Shown here: piece by piece, positions 25,734-34,635 of the stretch | Layout of the letters: each line of letters opens with the position of its first letter | Numbering within the stretch: the first letter of the stretch is position 1 | Source of the DNA: Pontivivens ytuae | GTDB taxonomy: Bacteria > Pseudomonadota > Alphaproteobacteria > Rhodobacterales > Rhodobacteraceae | Direction of reading: 5' to 3' | Assembly: GCF_015679265.1 (NCBI RefSeq) | Contig: NZ_CP064942.1 | Span: forward strand, 1,768,001-1,832,000 | DNA length: 64,000 nucleotides | Notes under the pieces: generated by a model | Told to the model about the DNA's origin: nothing | The model's database searches: none | What the model saw: the letters and a program-made list of their open reading frames with translations, nothing else | Program-made: the position numbers and the translations under genes

Positions 25734-26768
25734 TCACTGCGCCGGGGGTAGGAGCAGCACCTCGATCAGGGCCTGACCGTTCGCGCCGTTGGTCAGGATC
25801 ACGATGCCGTCGCCCGTCTCCCGCATGTAGCCGGCGAAGGCGCGGTACTCATCGTTGTTCCCGCCATGTCCGACGAGGGTCAGTCCACCGAGATCCCCGA
25901 TCATCCAGCCGAGCCCCCAGGAGGTCGGAAACGGCGCCTCGCCGGATGCGGGGGACTGGGGGGTGAGCATGTCGGTCTGGGTGGCGGGGGTCAGACCCTC
26001 GCCGCGACAGACATGGGACAGGAACCGGGCATAGTCGCCCGCGGTGGTGACCAGCGAGCTGGCTGCCATGCCGCGGGTCTTAAGATTGGTGAGCCCCCGG
26101 CCCTCGTCCTGCGCGTCGCGGTAACCGCGGGACGGCGTCACCGTCTCGGGCAGCGGCAGCGCGAAGGTGGAGTTGGGCATGACCGTCCCGAGCCGGTCGC
26201 GGAAGAGCTGCTGCAGCGTCCGGCCGGTCTGATGCTCGACAAAGGCTTGGAGGAGCTGGAACCCCTCGCCGGAATAGGTGAAGGCCACGCCTGGCTCCGC
26301 CTCGAACGGGATCGGCGCGGTGCCCGCGTGGAAATCGGTCCCTTCGTCCACCCAGTTCGGCAGGCCGGTGCGATGGGTGAGGATCATACGCGGGGTGATC
26401 CGGGCGTAGGCGTCCGTATCCGGGATCCGCGGGTAGTAGAAGGTTGCGGCCAGCGGCGCATCGAGGTCGATGATGCCCTCGTCGGCCAGCTTCAGCACGA
26501 GATAGGCGAAGACGGGTTTGGAGAGGGAAGCGGCTTCGAAGGCCGTGTCGGGGCGTACCGGTGTGCTGGTGCTCAGGTCCGCAGTGCCGGCGACGACCAC
26601 CTCGTCCATGGCGCAGGACGCGAGGCTCGCCATCGCGACGCCGGGCACGTCGAAGGCGGTGAGGGCGGCGTCAAGTGCTGCCGCGTCCGGCAGTTGCGCT
26701 TCGGATTGGGCGCCGAGGGTGGTGGGGAGGAGAAGGGCGAGGGCTCCGGCGAGGAGAGATCGGGTCAT
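25734..26768 (-). CDS. Exported serine hydrolase, beta-lactamase family
   Basis: 344 residues with a signal peptide (MTRSLLAGALALLLPTTLGAQ). The penicillin-binding/class C beta-lactamase fold is shown by SxxK as SLSK in AASLSKPVFAYLVLKLADEGIIDLD, the YxN equivalent YSGEG in FTYSGEGFQLLQ, ILTHRTGLPNW, and the C-terminal GHGGNNDEYRAF (HGG in place of KTG). It is predicted to be periplasmic; the substrate (peptide, ester or lactam) is unknown. It is upstream of maoC on the same strand but 239 bp away. Confidence 0.9.
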   Translation of the reverse strand: MTRSLLAGALALLLPTTLGAQSEAQLPDAAALDAALTAFDVPGVAMASLASCAMDEVVVAGTADLSTSTPVRPDTAFEAASLSKPVFAYLVLKLADEGIIDLDAPLAATFYYPRIPDTDAYARITPRMILTHRTGLPNWVDEGTDFHAGTAPIPFEAEPGVAFTYSGEGFQLLQAFVEHQTGRTLQQLFRDRLGTVMPNSTFALPLPETVTPSRGYRDAQDEGRGLTNLKTRGMAASSLVTTAGDYARFLSHVCRGEGLTPATQTDMLTPQSPASGEAPFPTSWGLGWMIGDLGGLTLVGHGGNNDEYRAFAGYMRETGDGIVILTNGANGQALIEVLLLPPAQ

Positions 26769-26850
26769 GGCGGTTCTCCGTCATCGGGCACGTCGGGAGA
26801 TGTAGGGCGCGAGCGGGGAGGCGGGAACGGTTGGATACGACGCCACACCG

Positions 26851-27044
26851 CCCCGGACTGGATCCGGGGCCTTTGGGAACCCGGCGCGCCGTTGCGGAGC
26901 GGTCCCGGCTCTGCGGCCGGGACGGTTGGGGTTGTTATAATCTGGGCCCGATCCGGGCACCTTCCCGTGTCGGGAGATCCTCGGGTCGGGCCCGAGGATG
27001 ACCGCGGTACGTGGAGCAGGCGGTCCCGGCGCTGCGGCCGGGAT
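26851..27044. repeat. Cluster of four type I/III palindromic repeats
   Basis: In order: CCCCGGA...TCCGGGG (26851-26869), GTCCCGGC...GCCGGGAC (26902-26923), ATCCTCGGG-TCGGG-CCCGAGGAT (26977-26999), and GGTCCCGGC...GCCGGGAT (27022-27044). This fills the 280-bp gap upstream of the serine hydrolase and ends 5 bp before the msrC stop. It is the densest cluster in the window. Confidence 0.85.
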
Positions 27045-27048
27045 GGTC

Positions 27049-27504
27049 TCAATTGAGGCGACCGAAAACGTCGGCGACGATGCGCTCCAGCGCTTCCTGA
27101 TCGTCGGTGTCGAAGGCGTCCGGCGTGTCGCTGTCGACGTCGAGCACGGCGATCAGGCCGGATTTGGAGAAGACCGGCACCACGATCTCCGACCGGGTGG
27201 AGCTGGCGCAGGCGATGTGGCCGGGGAAGGCGTCGACGTCGGGCACGAGCTGGGTCCGCTCCTCCCGCGCCGCGGCCCCGCAGACGCCGCGGGCGAAGGG
27301 GATGACGAGGCACCCGTGGCCGCCCTGGTAGGGTCCGATCTTCAGAAGCTCGGGCCCGACGACCCTGTAAAACCCTGTCCAGTCGAAGTGATCGAAGGCG
27401 TGGTGCAGCTCTCCGGCGACGGTCGCCATCAGGGCGACGGCGTCATCCTCCCCTTCACACAAGGACAGGATTGCGGCATGAACATCGCTGTATCGGGGGT
27501 GCAT
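27049..27504 (-). CDS. msrC: Free methionine-(R)-sulfoxide reductase (GAF domain)
   Basis: 151-residue GAF-domain enzyme reducing free L-methionine-(R)-sulfoxide. The diagnostic stretch is GPYQGGHGCLVIPFARGVCG ... QLVPDVDAFPGHIACASSTRSEIVVPVFSKSG, with the three catalytic/resolving cysteines of the fRMsr family. The ATG at 27504 has AAGGAG 7 nt upstream; the longer open frame upstream lacks similarity. It is divergent from nadC (41-bp gap). Confidence 0.93.
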   Translation of the reverse strand: MHPRYSDVHAAILSLCEGEDDAVALMATVAGELHHAFDHFDWTGFYRVVGPELLKIGPYQGGHGCLVIPFARGVCGAAAREERTQLVPDVDAFPGHIACASSTRSEIVVPVFSKSGLIAVLDVDSDTPDAFDTDDQEALERIVADVFGRLN

Positions 27505-27545
27505 CCGGCGTCTCCTTTTCCCGCCACGAAGCACGAGGTCCACCG

Positions 27546-28409
27546 ATGCGCAAGCCCTACATCCCCGTCCTGCCGCCGCCCCTGGTGAGCCACGCCGTGG
27601 AGGCCGCACTGCTGGAGGATATGGGCCAGGCGGGCGACCTGACCTCGCTCGCCACCATCGCGCCGCACATGCACGCACGGGCCGTCATCAATGCGCGGGA
27701 GGCCGGCACGATCGCGGGCCAGACGCTCGCCCGCGCGGCCTTCGCGGCGATGGATGCGGGCTGCACCTACGAGGCGCTGGTCGAGGACGGCGCCAAGGTG
27801 AAGGCGGGTCAGGACCTCGCCGTGATCGAGGGGCCGGCGCGCGCGGTGATGAGCGCGGAGCGGGTGGCGCTGAACTACCTGATGCACCTCTCCGGCATCG
27901 CGACGCACACCGCCCGCTTCGTGGCGGAGGTCGAAGGGACCGACGCGCGGATCACCTGCACGCGCAAGACGACGCCGGGCCTGCGGGCGTTCGAGAAGTA
28001 TGCGGTGCGCTGCGGCGGCGGAGCCTCGCACCGGTACGGGCTCGACGATGCGGTGCTCATCAAGGACAACCATATCGCGGTCTGCGGCGGCGTGCGCGAG
28101 GCGCTGGAGCACGCTTACGCCTATGTGGGGCATCTCGTCGGCGTGGAGATCGAGGTCGACAATCTCGACCAGTTCTCCGAAGCGCTGGGCGCGGGAGCCC
28201 GCATCGTGCTGCTCGACAACATGAGCCTCGACGACCTGCGCAAGGCCGTCGCGATGAACACCGGCGCAGTGCTGGAGGCATCGGGCGGCGTCGACATCGA
28301 CACCGCGCGGGCGATCGCGGAGACGGGCGTCAACTACATCTCCACCTCGAAGATCACGATGTCGGCGGGTACGCTGGACATCGGTCTCGACATCGACATC
28401 ACGGAGTGA
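27546..28409 (+). CDS. nadC: Nicotinate-nucleotide pyrophosphorylase (carboxylating)
   Basis: 287-residue quinolinate phosphoribosyltransferase: quinolinate plus PRPP gives nicotinate mononucleotide in de novo NAD synthesis. Motifs: LLEDMGQAGDLTS, TRKTTPGLRAFEKYAVRCGGGASHRYGLDDAVLIKDNHI, VEIEVDNLDQ, ASGGVDIDTARAIAETGVNYISTS. nadA and nadB are not adjacent, unlike in many bacteria. The stop is 3 bp before pgi, so the two are probably co-transcribed. Confidence 0.96.
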   Translation: MRKPYIPVLPPPLVSHAVEAALLEDMGQAGDLTSLATIAPHMHARAVINAREAGTIAGQTLARAAFAAMDAGCTYEALVEDGAKVKAGQDLAVIEGPARAVMSAERVALNYLMHLSGIATHTARFVAEVEGTDARITCTRKTTPGLRAFEKYAVRCGGGASHRYGLDDAVLIKDNHIAVCGGVREALEHAYAYVGHLVGVEIEVDNLDQFSEALGAGARIVLLDNMSLDDLRKAVAMNTGAVLEASGGVDIDTARAIAETGVNYISTSKITMSAGTLDIGLDIDITE

Positions 28410-28412
28410 GCC

Positions 28413-30002
28413 ATGGGCTGGGACAAGCTGCAGGCCGAAACGGGCCGGTTGATCGCGGAGCTCTACGACGACCACCGCTTCGCCGGATTCTCGGCGGTGT
28501 GGGAGGACATGCTCTACGACTTCTCCCGCACGCAGATGACGGAGGCGGCGCGCGATGCGCTGTTCGCCCGGCTGGAGACGGCGGATTTCGCGGCCAAGCG
28601 CGACGCGATGTTCGACGGGGCGAAGATCAACGTGACCGAGGATCGCCGGGTGCTCCACACCGCGCTGCGGCTGCCGGAGGGGGCGCAGCTTGCCGTCGAT
28701 GGCGAGGATATCGCGGGCCAGGTGCTGGCGAGCCGTCGCGCGTGCTTCGCCTTTGCCGAGGAGGTCCGTTCAGGCGCGTATGTGGCGGAGGCAGGTGCGT
28801 TCACCGATGTGGTGAACATCGGGATCGGAGGCTCGGATCTGGGCCCCGTGCTGGTGGCTGAGGCGCTGGGGCACCTCGCCGACGGGCCGCGGATGCATTT
28901 CGTGTCGAACGTGGATGGGGCGGCGCTGGTCCGGGTGTTTGCCCAATGTGACCTTACGCGGACGCTCTTCATCATTGCCTCCAAGTCGTTCTCGACCATC
29001 GAGACGATGGAGACGGCGAAGGTCGCGCTCGCCCGGATGAAGGAGGAGGTCGCAGAGCCCGCGCGCCACTTCGCGGCACTCACCACCAAGCCGGAGAAGG
29101 CGGCGGAGCAGTTCGGCATCCCGCCCGAGCGCTGCTTCGGCTTTGCCGACTGGGTGGGCGGCCGCTTCTCCGTCTGGTCGCCGATCGGCCTGCCGCTGAT
29201 GATCGGACTGGGGCCGGAGCGGTTCGGGGAGTTCCTCGCCGGAGCCCACGACGCGGACACGCATTTTCGCGAGGCGCCGATGGCGGAGAACCTGCCGGTC
29301 CTGATGGCTTGCGTCGGCGTCTGGCACCGCAACGCCTGCGGCTATCCGAGCCGCGTGGTGGTGCCCTATGATCAGCGGCTGTCGACGCTGCCGCAATACC
29401 TCCAACAGCTCGATATGGAGAGCAACGGCAAGCGCGTGACGCTGGCGGGCGACGATGTGGCGACGGCGACCTCGCCGGTGGTCTGGGGCTCCGCCGGGAC
29501 CAACGCGCAGCACGCCTATTTCCAGATGCTCCACCAGACCACGACGCCGCAGCCGGTGGAGTTCATGGTGGCGGCGGAGCCCGTAGCCGAGGGGCTCGAT
29601 CACCTGCAGGACATCCTGATCTCCAACTGCCTGGCACAATCGCAGGCCCTCGCCTTCGGCCGGTCCGAGGCGGAGGCGAAGCGGCTGATGCTCGAGGAGG
29701 GGATGGACGAGGCGAAGGCGGCGGAGCTTGCGCCCCACCGGACCTTCCCGGGGAACCGGCCCTCGACGCTTCTGATGTATCGGGAGCTGACGCCCCGCAC
29801 GATGGGCCGGATCATTGCGCTGGCGGAGGCACGGTGTTTCACCGAGGGCGTGTTCTGGGGCGTGAACAGCTTCGACCAGTGGGGCGTGGAGCTCGGCAAG
29901 GTGCTGGCTTCGGGCATGTTGCCGCATGTGCAAGGCCAGTTCTCCGACGAGATGGTGCATGAGGCGCTGTCGGGGCCGCTGGCGCATCTGCACGGGTTGT
30001 GA
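28413..30002 (+). CDS. pgi: Glucose-6-phosphate isomerase
   Basis: 529 residues, cytoplasmic, interconverting glucose-6-phosphate and fructose-6-phosphate. Landmarks are VNIGIGGSDLGPVLVAEAL, IIASKSFSTIETMET, the signature DWVGGRFSVWSPIGLPLMIGLG, and the C-terminal Lys/His regions GSAGTNAQHAYFQMLHQ and VNSFDQWGVELGKVLA. Length is near the usual 540-550. It follows nadC by 3 bp; a type III repeat hairpin about 50 bp downstream might act in transcript termination or stability. Confidence 0.97.
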   Translation: MGWDKLQAETGRLIAELYDDHRFAGFSAVWEDMLYDFSRTQMTEAARDALFARLETADFAAKRDAMFDGAKINVTEDRRVLHTALRLPEGAQLAVDGEDIAGQVLASRRACFAFAEEVRSGAYVAEAGAFTDVVNIGIGGSDLGPVLVAEALGHLADGPRMHFVSNVDGAALVRVFAQCDLTRTLFIIASKSFSTIETMETAKVALARMKEEVAEPARHFAALTTKPEKAAEQFGIPPERCFGFADWVGGRFSVWSPIGLPLMIGLGPERFGEFLAGAHDADTHFREAPMAENLPVLMACVGVWHRNACGYPSRVVVPYDQRLSTLPQYLQQLDMESNGKRVTLAGDDVATATSPVVWGSAGTNAQHAYFQMLHQTTTPQPVEFMVAAEPVAEGLDHLQDILISNCLAQSQALAFGRSEAEAKRLMLEEGMDEAKAAELAPHRTFPGNRPSTLLMYRELTPRTMGRIIALAEARCFTEGVFWGVNSFDQWGVELGKVLASGMLPHVQGQFSDEMVHEALSGPLAHLHGL

Positions 30003-30053
30003 GGTCCGGGCGTTGTGGTCGGGCCTGATCCGGCTGTCTGTCTGATCGGGGAG

Positions 30054-30236
30054 ATCCTCGGGTCGAGCCCGAGGATGACGTCTGTTTCTCAGGCTTGAGC
30101 GGAGAAACGAGGGCAGCGCCCGGCCCTGGGTTGGCGCCTTGCATCGGCTCCGTTATGCACTGCCTTCGAAAAGAAGCTGACGGCTCCACTGCTTGAGCCG
30201 TCGGAAAAGCGCCCTCCCGTGGGGAGGAGCGGGCGC
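30054..30236. repeat. Type III and type II palindromic repeats
   Basis: ATCCTCGGG-TCGAG-CCCGAGGAT (30054-30076), then GGGCAGCGCCC... from 30111 and GCGCCC-TCCC...GGGCGC (30209-30236). This accounts for most of the 315-bp gap between pgi and the GNAT gene (30003-30317); nothing else is visible there. Confidence 0.75.
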
Positions 30237-30317
30237 TGCCCGGCCTGTCACCTGGGCGGGGCGTTGGAAGGGACGCGCAAGATCACCAAGGGATGAACTG
30301 CTTGATGGGGCGGTTTC

Positions 30318-30992
30318 CTACCGCAGCTCTTCCAGTCGCTGCTTCTGTCGCCCCTCCGCGTCGAAGTTTTCCGGTGCCAGCCAGGCCTCGAACGCCTGCT
30401 CCAACACCGGCCACTCGCTATTGAGCACCGAGAACCACGCCGTGTCGCGGTTTCGGCCCTTCGTCACCAGCGCCTGTCGGTGGGTGCCTTCATAGGTGAA
30501 GCCGAGCCGCTCCGCCGCCCGCCTCGACGGGGCGTTCAGGGCGTTGCACTTCCACTCGTAGCGGCGATAGCCGAGGCGGAAGGCCTCGCGCATCATCAGC
30601 CATTGCATCTCCGTCGTCGCCCGCGTGCGCTGGAGCGCGGGGGACAACGTAATATGGCCGATCTCGATGCTGCCAGCCTCCGGGTTGATCCGCAGGTAGC
30701 TGGCGAAGCCCAGTGCGCGCCCCTCGACCCGGATGGTGAAGAAGAGGGGGTCTTCGCCCGGCGCGATCTGTTCGAGATAGGCGCGCAGCTCGTCCTCCGA
30801 CGCAAAGGGCCCGACGGTGAGATAGGACCACATGCGGTCGTCGGTGGAGAACGCCTGCCACAGGTCCGCCGCATCACGCATCGGATCGAGCGGCGCGAGG
30901 GTGCAGTAGCGGCCGGTCAAGGGCGTGCAGGCGGGTCGGGGCGGCGGCGTCCAGCCGGGGACCGGCGCGCCGAGGGGCGGATCGTGGGTCAT
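30318..30992 (-). CDS. GNAT-family N-acetyltransferase (RimJ/RimL type)
   Basis: 224 residues resembling the RimJ/RimL-like acetyltransferases that modify protein N-termini or small amines with acetyl-CoA. Characteristic segments are YCTLAPLDPMRDAADLWQ, GFASYLRINPEAGSIEIGHITLSPALQRTRATTEMQ (acetyl-CoA-binding strand and loop), and YRRYEWKCNALNAPSRRAAERLGFTYEGTHRQALVTKGRNRDTAWFS. No signal peptide. Substrate unknown. Confidence 0.9.
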   Translation of the reverse strand: MTHDPPLGAPVPGWTPPPRPACTPLTGRYCTLAPLDPMRDAADLWQAFSTDDRMWSYLTVGPFASEDELRAYLEQIAPGEDPLFFTIRVEGRALGFASYLRINPEAGSIEIGHITLSPALQRTRATTEMQWLMMREAFRLGYRRYEWKCNALNAPSRRAAERLGFTYEGTHRQALVTKGRNRDTAWFSVLNSEWPVLEQAFEAWLAPENFDAEGRQKQRLEELR

Positions 30993-31047
30993 GCCGCCAT
31001 AGAGGCGGGGCGCCGTCCCTGCGGCAAGAGCGCGATTGTGCCCGATA

Positions 31048-31081
31048 CGAAAGGCGGGTCCGGGGCGATCCCGGACCCGCC
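31048..31081 (-). terminator. Terminator of the outer-membrane barrel gene
   Basis: GGCGGGTCCGGG (31053-31064) pairs perfectly with CCCGGACCCGCC (31070-31081), 12 bp with a 5-nt loop. Read leftward, it is followed by TTTCGT and lies just after the stop at 31088. Confidence 0.8.
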
Positions 31082-31087
31082 GATGGC

Positions 31088-31651
31088 TCAGAAGCGGTAA
31101 ACCGCGCCGATCGTCAGCTGATCGGAATCGTCGATGAACTCGGCCTCGCCGGAGATCCCCAGTTGCGGCGTGATGTACTGGGTGTAGCCGATGGTGGTCA
31201 CGACCTCCTCCTGATCGATCGCGTAGGCCAGCCCGCCCGACAGCACGCCGGATGCGCCGAGCGCCAGCTCACCGTCGACGCCGATCTCCACATCGGAGTC
31301 GTCGTCCTCAATGAAGCCCGCGTCCACGTCGACGAAGGTCAAGGCACCCGTCGCGCCGACCACGAAAGACGCGCCGCGCGCGAACACGTAGCGGTAGCCC
31401 ACGCTGCCGAAGGTCAGCTCGACATCGACGCCCGGGATGTTGTCGTCCTCGGTGAAGCTGACATCACCGAAGATGCTGTTCTGCGGATCGAGCACGAACC
31501 GGCCGTCGATGCGGATGCCATCGAATTCCGGTCCGTCCCGATCGACCGTGGTGAACCCACCTCCGATGTAGGTCGAGTTGAGGTACTGATTGGCCTGGAC
31601 CGCCCCCGGAACCAGAACCGTCGCTGCGCACAGTGCTGCGATTACCCTCAT
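31088..31651 (-). CDS. Predicted outer-membrane beta-barrel protein
   Basis: 187 residues. A signal peptide (MRVIAALCAATVLVPGAVQA) is followed by alternating amphipathic strands, many short acidic loops (EDDDSDVEIG, IDDSDQ) and a C-terminal strand ending in Phe (LTIGAVYRF), the BAM recognition signature. About eight strands can be drawn, as in small OmpA/OmpX-like barrels. No specific family is recognised. It is a single gene with its own terminator, divergent from ycgN. Confidence 0.75.
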   Translation of the reverse strand: MRVIAALCAATVLVPGAVQANQYLNSTYIGGGFTTVDRDGPEFDGIRIDGRFVLDPQNSIFGDVSFTEDDNIPGVDVELTFGSVGYRYVFARGASFVVGATGALTFVDVDAGFIEDDDSDVEIGVDGELALGASGVLSGGLAYAIDQEEVVTTIGYTQYITPQLGISGEAEFIDDSDQLTIGAVYRF

Positions 31652-31848
31652 GATTTTGCCCCCTTTTAGTCTTGTGGCAACAGCCGACGCGTGGTCGGCG
31701 CTTCGGATAAGTGGGCCGCGCGCGGCTCAGGCAAGGCAACTGGGCGATGCAACCTCTGGTTGTGTCGCGAGAGGTACATCAGCTTTGGTTCAAAAGGCCG
31801 GGCCGACGTCGCATTGTCCGGGTGCGAAGGCGCTGATATGGCAGGCGG

Positions 31849-32292
31849 ATGACCCTGCGCCCCGACTTCTGGACCCTGCCCCTCGACCGGTTGACCAAGC
31901 CGGAATGGGAGGCGCTGTGCGATGGCTGCGGGAAGTGCTGCCTCTTGAAGTTGGAGGATGAAGAGACGGGTGAGATCGAATGGACCTCGATCTCCTGCCG
32001 CCTCTTCGATCCGTCGACCTGCCGCTGCGGGAACTACGCGATGAGGAAGATGCTCGTGCCCGGCTGCGTGGTTCTGACGCCGGAGACGCTGCCCGAGATC
32101 GCGCACTGGATGCCCGAGACCTGCGCTTATCGCCGCTTGTCGGAGGGCCGCACCCTACCCGACTGGCACCCGCTGCTCACCGGACGGGCAGAGAGCGTGG
32201 CGGAGGCCGGGCATTCCATGGGCGGGCGCGTGACCCCGGAATACGAGGTCGACGAAGACGACTGGTTCGATCATGTGACGGAGGCTCCATGA
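31849..32292 (+). CDS. YcgN-family cysteine cluster protein
   Basis: 147-residue member of the YcgN/YkgJ (UPF0260) family. The cysteine cluster is LCDGCGKCCLLKLEDEETGE, then SCRLFDPSTCRCGNY, PGCVVLTP and ETCAYRRLSEGRTLPDWHPLLTGR. It is thought to bind metal (zinc or Fe-S), but its function is unknown. The ATG of ltaE overlaps its stop (ATGA at 32289-32292), so they are translationally coupled. Confidence 0.9.
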   Translation: MTLRPDFWTLPLDRLTKPEWEALCDGCGKCCLLKLEDEETGEIEWTSISCRLFDPSTCRCGNYAMRKMLVPGCVVLTPETLPEIAHWMPETCAYRRLSEGRTLPDWHPLLTGRAESVAEAGHSMGGRVTPEYEVDEDDWFDHVTEAP

Positions 32293-33341
32293 ACTTCGCA
32301 TCCGACAATGCAGGCCCCGCGCATCCCGCGGTCTGGGCCGCGATGGCGGAGGCGGACCGCGGCGTGGCCGCGCCCTACGGCGCCGATCCGCTGACGCAGG
32401 AGGTCGTGGGACGGCTGCAAGAGCTCTTCGGAGTACCGGACGCGGCGGTAGCGCTGGTGAGCGTGGGCACGGCTGCGAACGCGCTGGCGCTCGCGTGCCT
32501 GTGCCCGCCCTGGGGCCGGACCCTGTGCCCCGACGTGGCGCATGTGGAGTGGGACGAATGCGGCGCGCCCGAGGCCTTCATCGGCGGGGGCAAGCTGGTG
32601 CTGGTGCCGAGCCGCGGGGGCAAGATCACGCCCGATGACCTGCGCGCAGCCATCGCGGCGGCGCCTCACGGCGTGCATTACGGCAAGCTCGCCGCCGTCA
32701 CGATCTCCAACCTCAGCGAGATGGGGCGGGCGTGGACGCCGGACGAGGTCGGGGCGCTTGCCGAGGTCGCGCATGGTGCGGGACTGGCGCTTCACATGGA
32801 CGGGGCGCGGTTTTCGAACGGGGTGGCAGCCGTAGGCTGCTCGGCGGCGGAGATGTTCGCGGCGGGGCTCGATGCGCTTTGCTTCGGCGGCACAAAGAAC
32901 GGCCTGCCGGGGGTCGAGGCGGTGATCCTGCGGGACGGCGGCTTGCAGGAGGAGCTGGAGTTCCGGAGGAAGCGGGCGGGGCATCTGGTGTCGAAGCATC
33001 GGTACCTGGCGGCGCAGGTGACGGCGTATCTAGATGACGACCTGTGGCTTGCGAATGCGCGGGCAGCGAATGCAGCCGCGGCACGACTGGCCGAGGGGCT
33101 GCGCGCGGCGGGGGTGGAGATCACGGAGCAGGTGGACGGCAACCAGATCTTTGCCCGGATGCCGCGCAGGCTGCATGCGGAGCTGATGGCGGCGGGGGCG
33201 TCATACTACCTGTGGCCGGACGCGCCGGTGGACGGCGATCCAGGCGAGATGCTGGGCTGCCGCATGGTCTGCAACTGGGCGACGGAAGATGCCGAAATCG
33301 ATGCGCTGCTGGGCGCGGTCGCGACGGTGCGGGCGGCTTGA
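32289..33341 (+). CDS. ltaE: Low-specificity L-threonine aldolase family, PLP-dependent
   Basis: 350 residues of the beta-eliminating lyase / threonine aldolase family, cleaving L-threonine or allo-threonine to glycine and acetaldehyde. It begins MNFASDNAGPAHPAVWAAM; the PLP lysine lies in DALCFGGTKNGLPGVEAVI. LHMDGARFSNGVAA carries the Asp that contacts the pyridine nitrogen. Coupled to ycgN upstream. A repeat cluster follows the stop. Confidence 0.9.
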   Translation: MNFASDNAGPAHPAVWAAMAEADRGVAAPYGADPLTQEVVGRLQELFGVPDAAVALVSVGTAANALALACLCPPWGRTLCPDVAHVEWDECGAPEAFIGGGKLVLVPSRGGKITPDDLRAAIAAAPHGVHYGKLAAVTISNLSEMGRAWTPDEVGALAEVAHGAGLALHMDGARFSNGVAAVGCSAAEMFAAGLDALCFGGTKNGLPGVEAVILRDGGLQEELEFRRKRAGHLVSKHRYLAAQVTAYLDDDLWLANARAANAAAARLAEGLRAAGVEITEQVDGNQIFARMPRRLHAELMAAGASYYLWPDAPVDGDPGEMLGCRMVCNWATEDAEIDALLGAVATVRAA

Positions 33342-33388
33342 GGCTGCGCCTGGGGTGAACGGGCGGTTTCGGTAGGAGGGTACTTCGA

Positions 33389-33549
33389 GGCGGTACCGCC
33401 CCGGACCTGATCCGGGGCCTTTGGTTGCGGAGCGCTTCGGTTGCTGAAAGGTCCCGGCGCTTTGGCCGGGACGGTTTAAAGGGTTGTCATGGTTGGGCTT
33501 GACCCGGCCATCTCCGGAGGAAAGAGATCCTCGGATCAGGTCGGAGGAT
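33389..33549. repeat. Type I/III palindromic repeat cluster
   Basis: GGCGGTACCGCC (33389-33400), CCCCGGA...TCCGGGG (33399-33417), GTCCCGGC-GCTTTG-GCCGGGAC (33451-33472), and a degraded type III unit ATCCTC...GAGGAT (33527-33549). This fills the 212-bp gap between ltaE and the convergent hydrolase gene. Confidence 0.85.
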
Positions 33550-33553
33550 GACG

Positions 33554-34345
33554 TCAGGCGGCCAGAAAACCCTTTAGGATCTCCGCGACCTCCGCCGCGT
33601 GGGTAATCGGGACCATATGGCCGGCGCCGTCGACCAGGTATGGCTCGACGCCGATGCGCTCACCGATCAGGCGGCAGATCGCGATGGCGGAGGGGCGGGT
33701 GGCGGCGCCCGCGATCAGGGTGACCGGCATCGGCAGGCCCGCGATGTCGTCGAGCGTGATCTGGTGGGGCGGGTGGCGCATCACATCCTCGGCGGAGGCA
33801 GTGATGAAGGGCATCAGGCGCTCGGCATAGCGGCGCTGGCGCTCGGGCGTGTCCTCCCACTTCGCGCCGTTGCCCCAGAGCGCGGTGAAGAGGCGGGCGG
33901 CTTCGGCGTTGTCACCACCCTCGAGCGCGCCGGCATAGGTCTGCGAGGCCGCGACCTCGACGGCGTAGAGCGGGTCGCTCGCGGTCTCGAGCAGATGGAA
34001 CATCATGGGCTCGATCAGCGTGAGGCTCGCCACAGCCTCTGGCCGGTCGAGGGCGGAGCGCAGCATGACGCGACCGCCGAAGGAGTGGCCGACGAGGTGC
34101 GCGGGGCCGTCCCCGAGCAGGTCGAGCACGGCGTCGGCGGCCTGGCGTTGCGGGCTGCGGTTGGGGTCTGCCTGCGTGCCGCCGTGACCGGGCAGGTCCA
34201 GCGCCTCGGCCCGGACCTCACCGAGCTCCGCAAGCAGTGGCTTCCATCCCCCCGAATGGGCGAGGGAGCAGTGGGAGAAGAGGACGCGGGGGCCGCGCTC
34301 GCCCTGACGCAGCACCGCCGTCTCGATCCGACCGAGCATCGTCAT
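33554..34345 (-). CDS. Alpha/beta hydrolase
   Basis: 263-residue alpha/beta-hydrolase fold: oxyanion region [17 protein letters not shown], the DLPGHGGT turn, nucleophile elbow [14 protein letters not shown] (Ser), and C-terminal His in [20 protein letters not shown]. The ATG at 34345 overlaps the stop of the upstream lipoprotein gene (ATGA), and that gene in turn overlaps the DsbA-like isomerase gene, giving a three-gene coupled run. Substrate unknown. Confidence 0.9.
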   Translation of the reverse strand: MTMLGRIETAVLRQGERGPRVLFSHCSLAHSGGWKPLLAELGEVRAEALDLPGHGGTQADPNRSPQRQAADAVLDLLGDGPAHLVGHSFGGRVMLRSALDRPEAVASLTLIEPMMFHLLETASDPLYAVEVAASQTYAGALEGGDNAEAARLFTALWGNGAKWEDTPERQRRYAERLMPFITASAEDVMRHPPHQITLDDIAGLPMPVTLIAGAATRPSAIAICRLIGERIGVEPYLVDGAGHMVPITHAAEVAEILKGFLAA

Positions 34346-34635
34346 GCGTCGAGCTCGCAGAGGTCGTGGTGGTCGTCGCTCGCCTCCACCACCTGCCCGT
34401 CGCGGAAGATCACATGGGCGTAGTGGGCGTGGGCGCCGGAGCCCACGTCGTAGCGATAGGAGCGGCATTCGACCGCCGGGTCGGTGCCGCGCGCGACCTG
34501 CGGGGCCGCCTCGCCCAGCACCGCGGTCACGTCCGACGCGCTCATGCCCGGGGAGAGGAACGCGACGCCGCTCTCGAAACCTCCCTGAACCGGGCCGCAG
34601 GCGGCTACGGCGAGCAGCGGGAGCAGTGCCCTCAC
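34342..34635 (-). CDS. Small lipoprotein, SmpA/OmlA-like
   Basis: 97 residues starting with GTG. The signal [14 protein letters not shown] has a lipobox (AVAAC), so the mature protein is lipid-modified at Cys13. The segment [18 protein letters not shown] resembles the G-M-S-x-x-x-V-x-x-x-L-G motif of SmpA/OmlA-type lipoproteins, but the domain is short. It is coupled on both sides (GTGA with the DsbA-like gene, ATGA with the hydrolase gene). Function unknown. Confidence 0.75.
   Translation of the reverse strand: MRALLPLLAVAACGPVQGGFESGVAFLSPGMSASDVTAVLGEAAPQVARGTDPAVECRSYRYDVGSGAHAHYAHVIFRDGQVVEASDDHHDLCELDA

Noticed and set aside
22402..27001. The two serine hydrolases as a recent duplication flanking plsC-ribF-maoC
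   Set aside because: Only the general family motifs agree; signal types, lengths and intervening sequence differ, so they are separate members of a large family.
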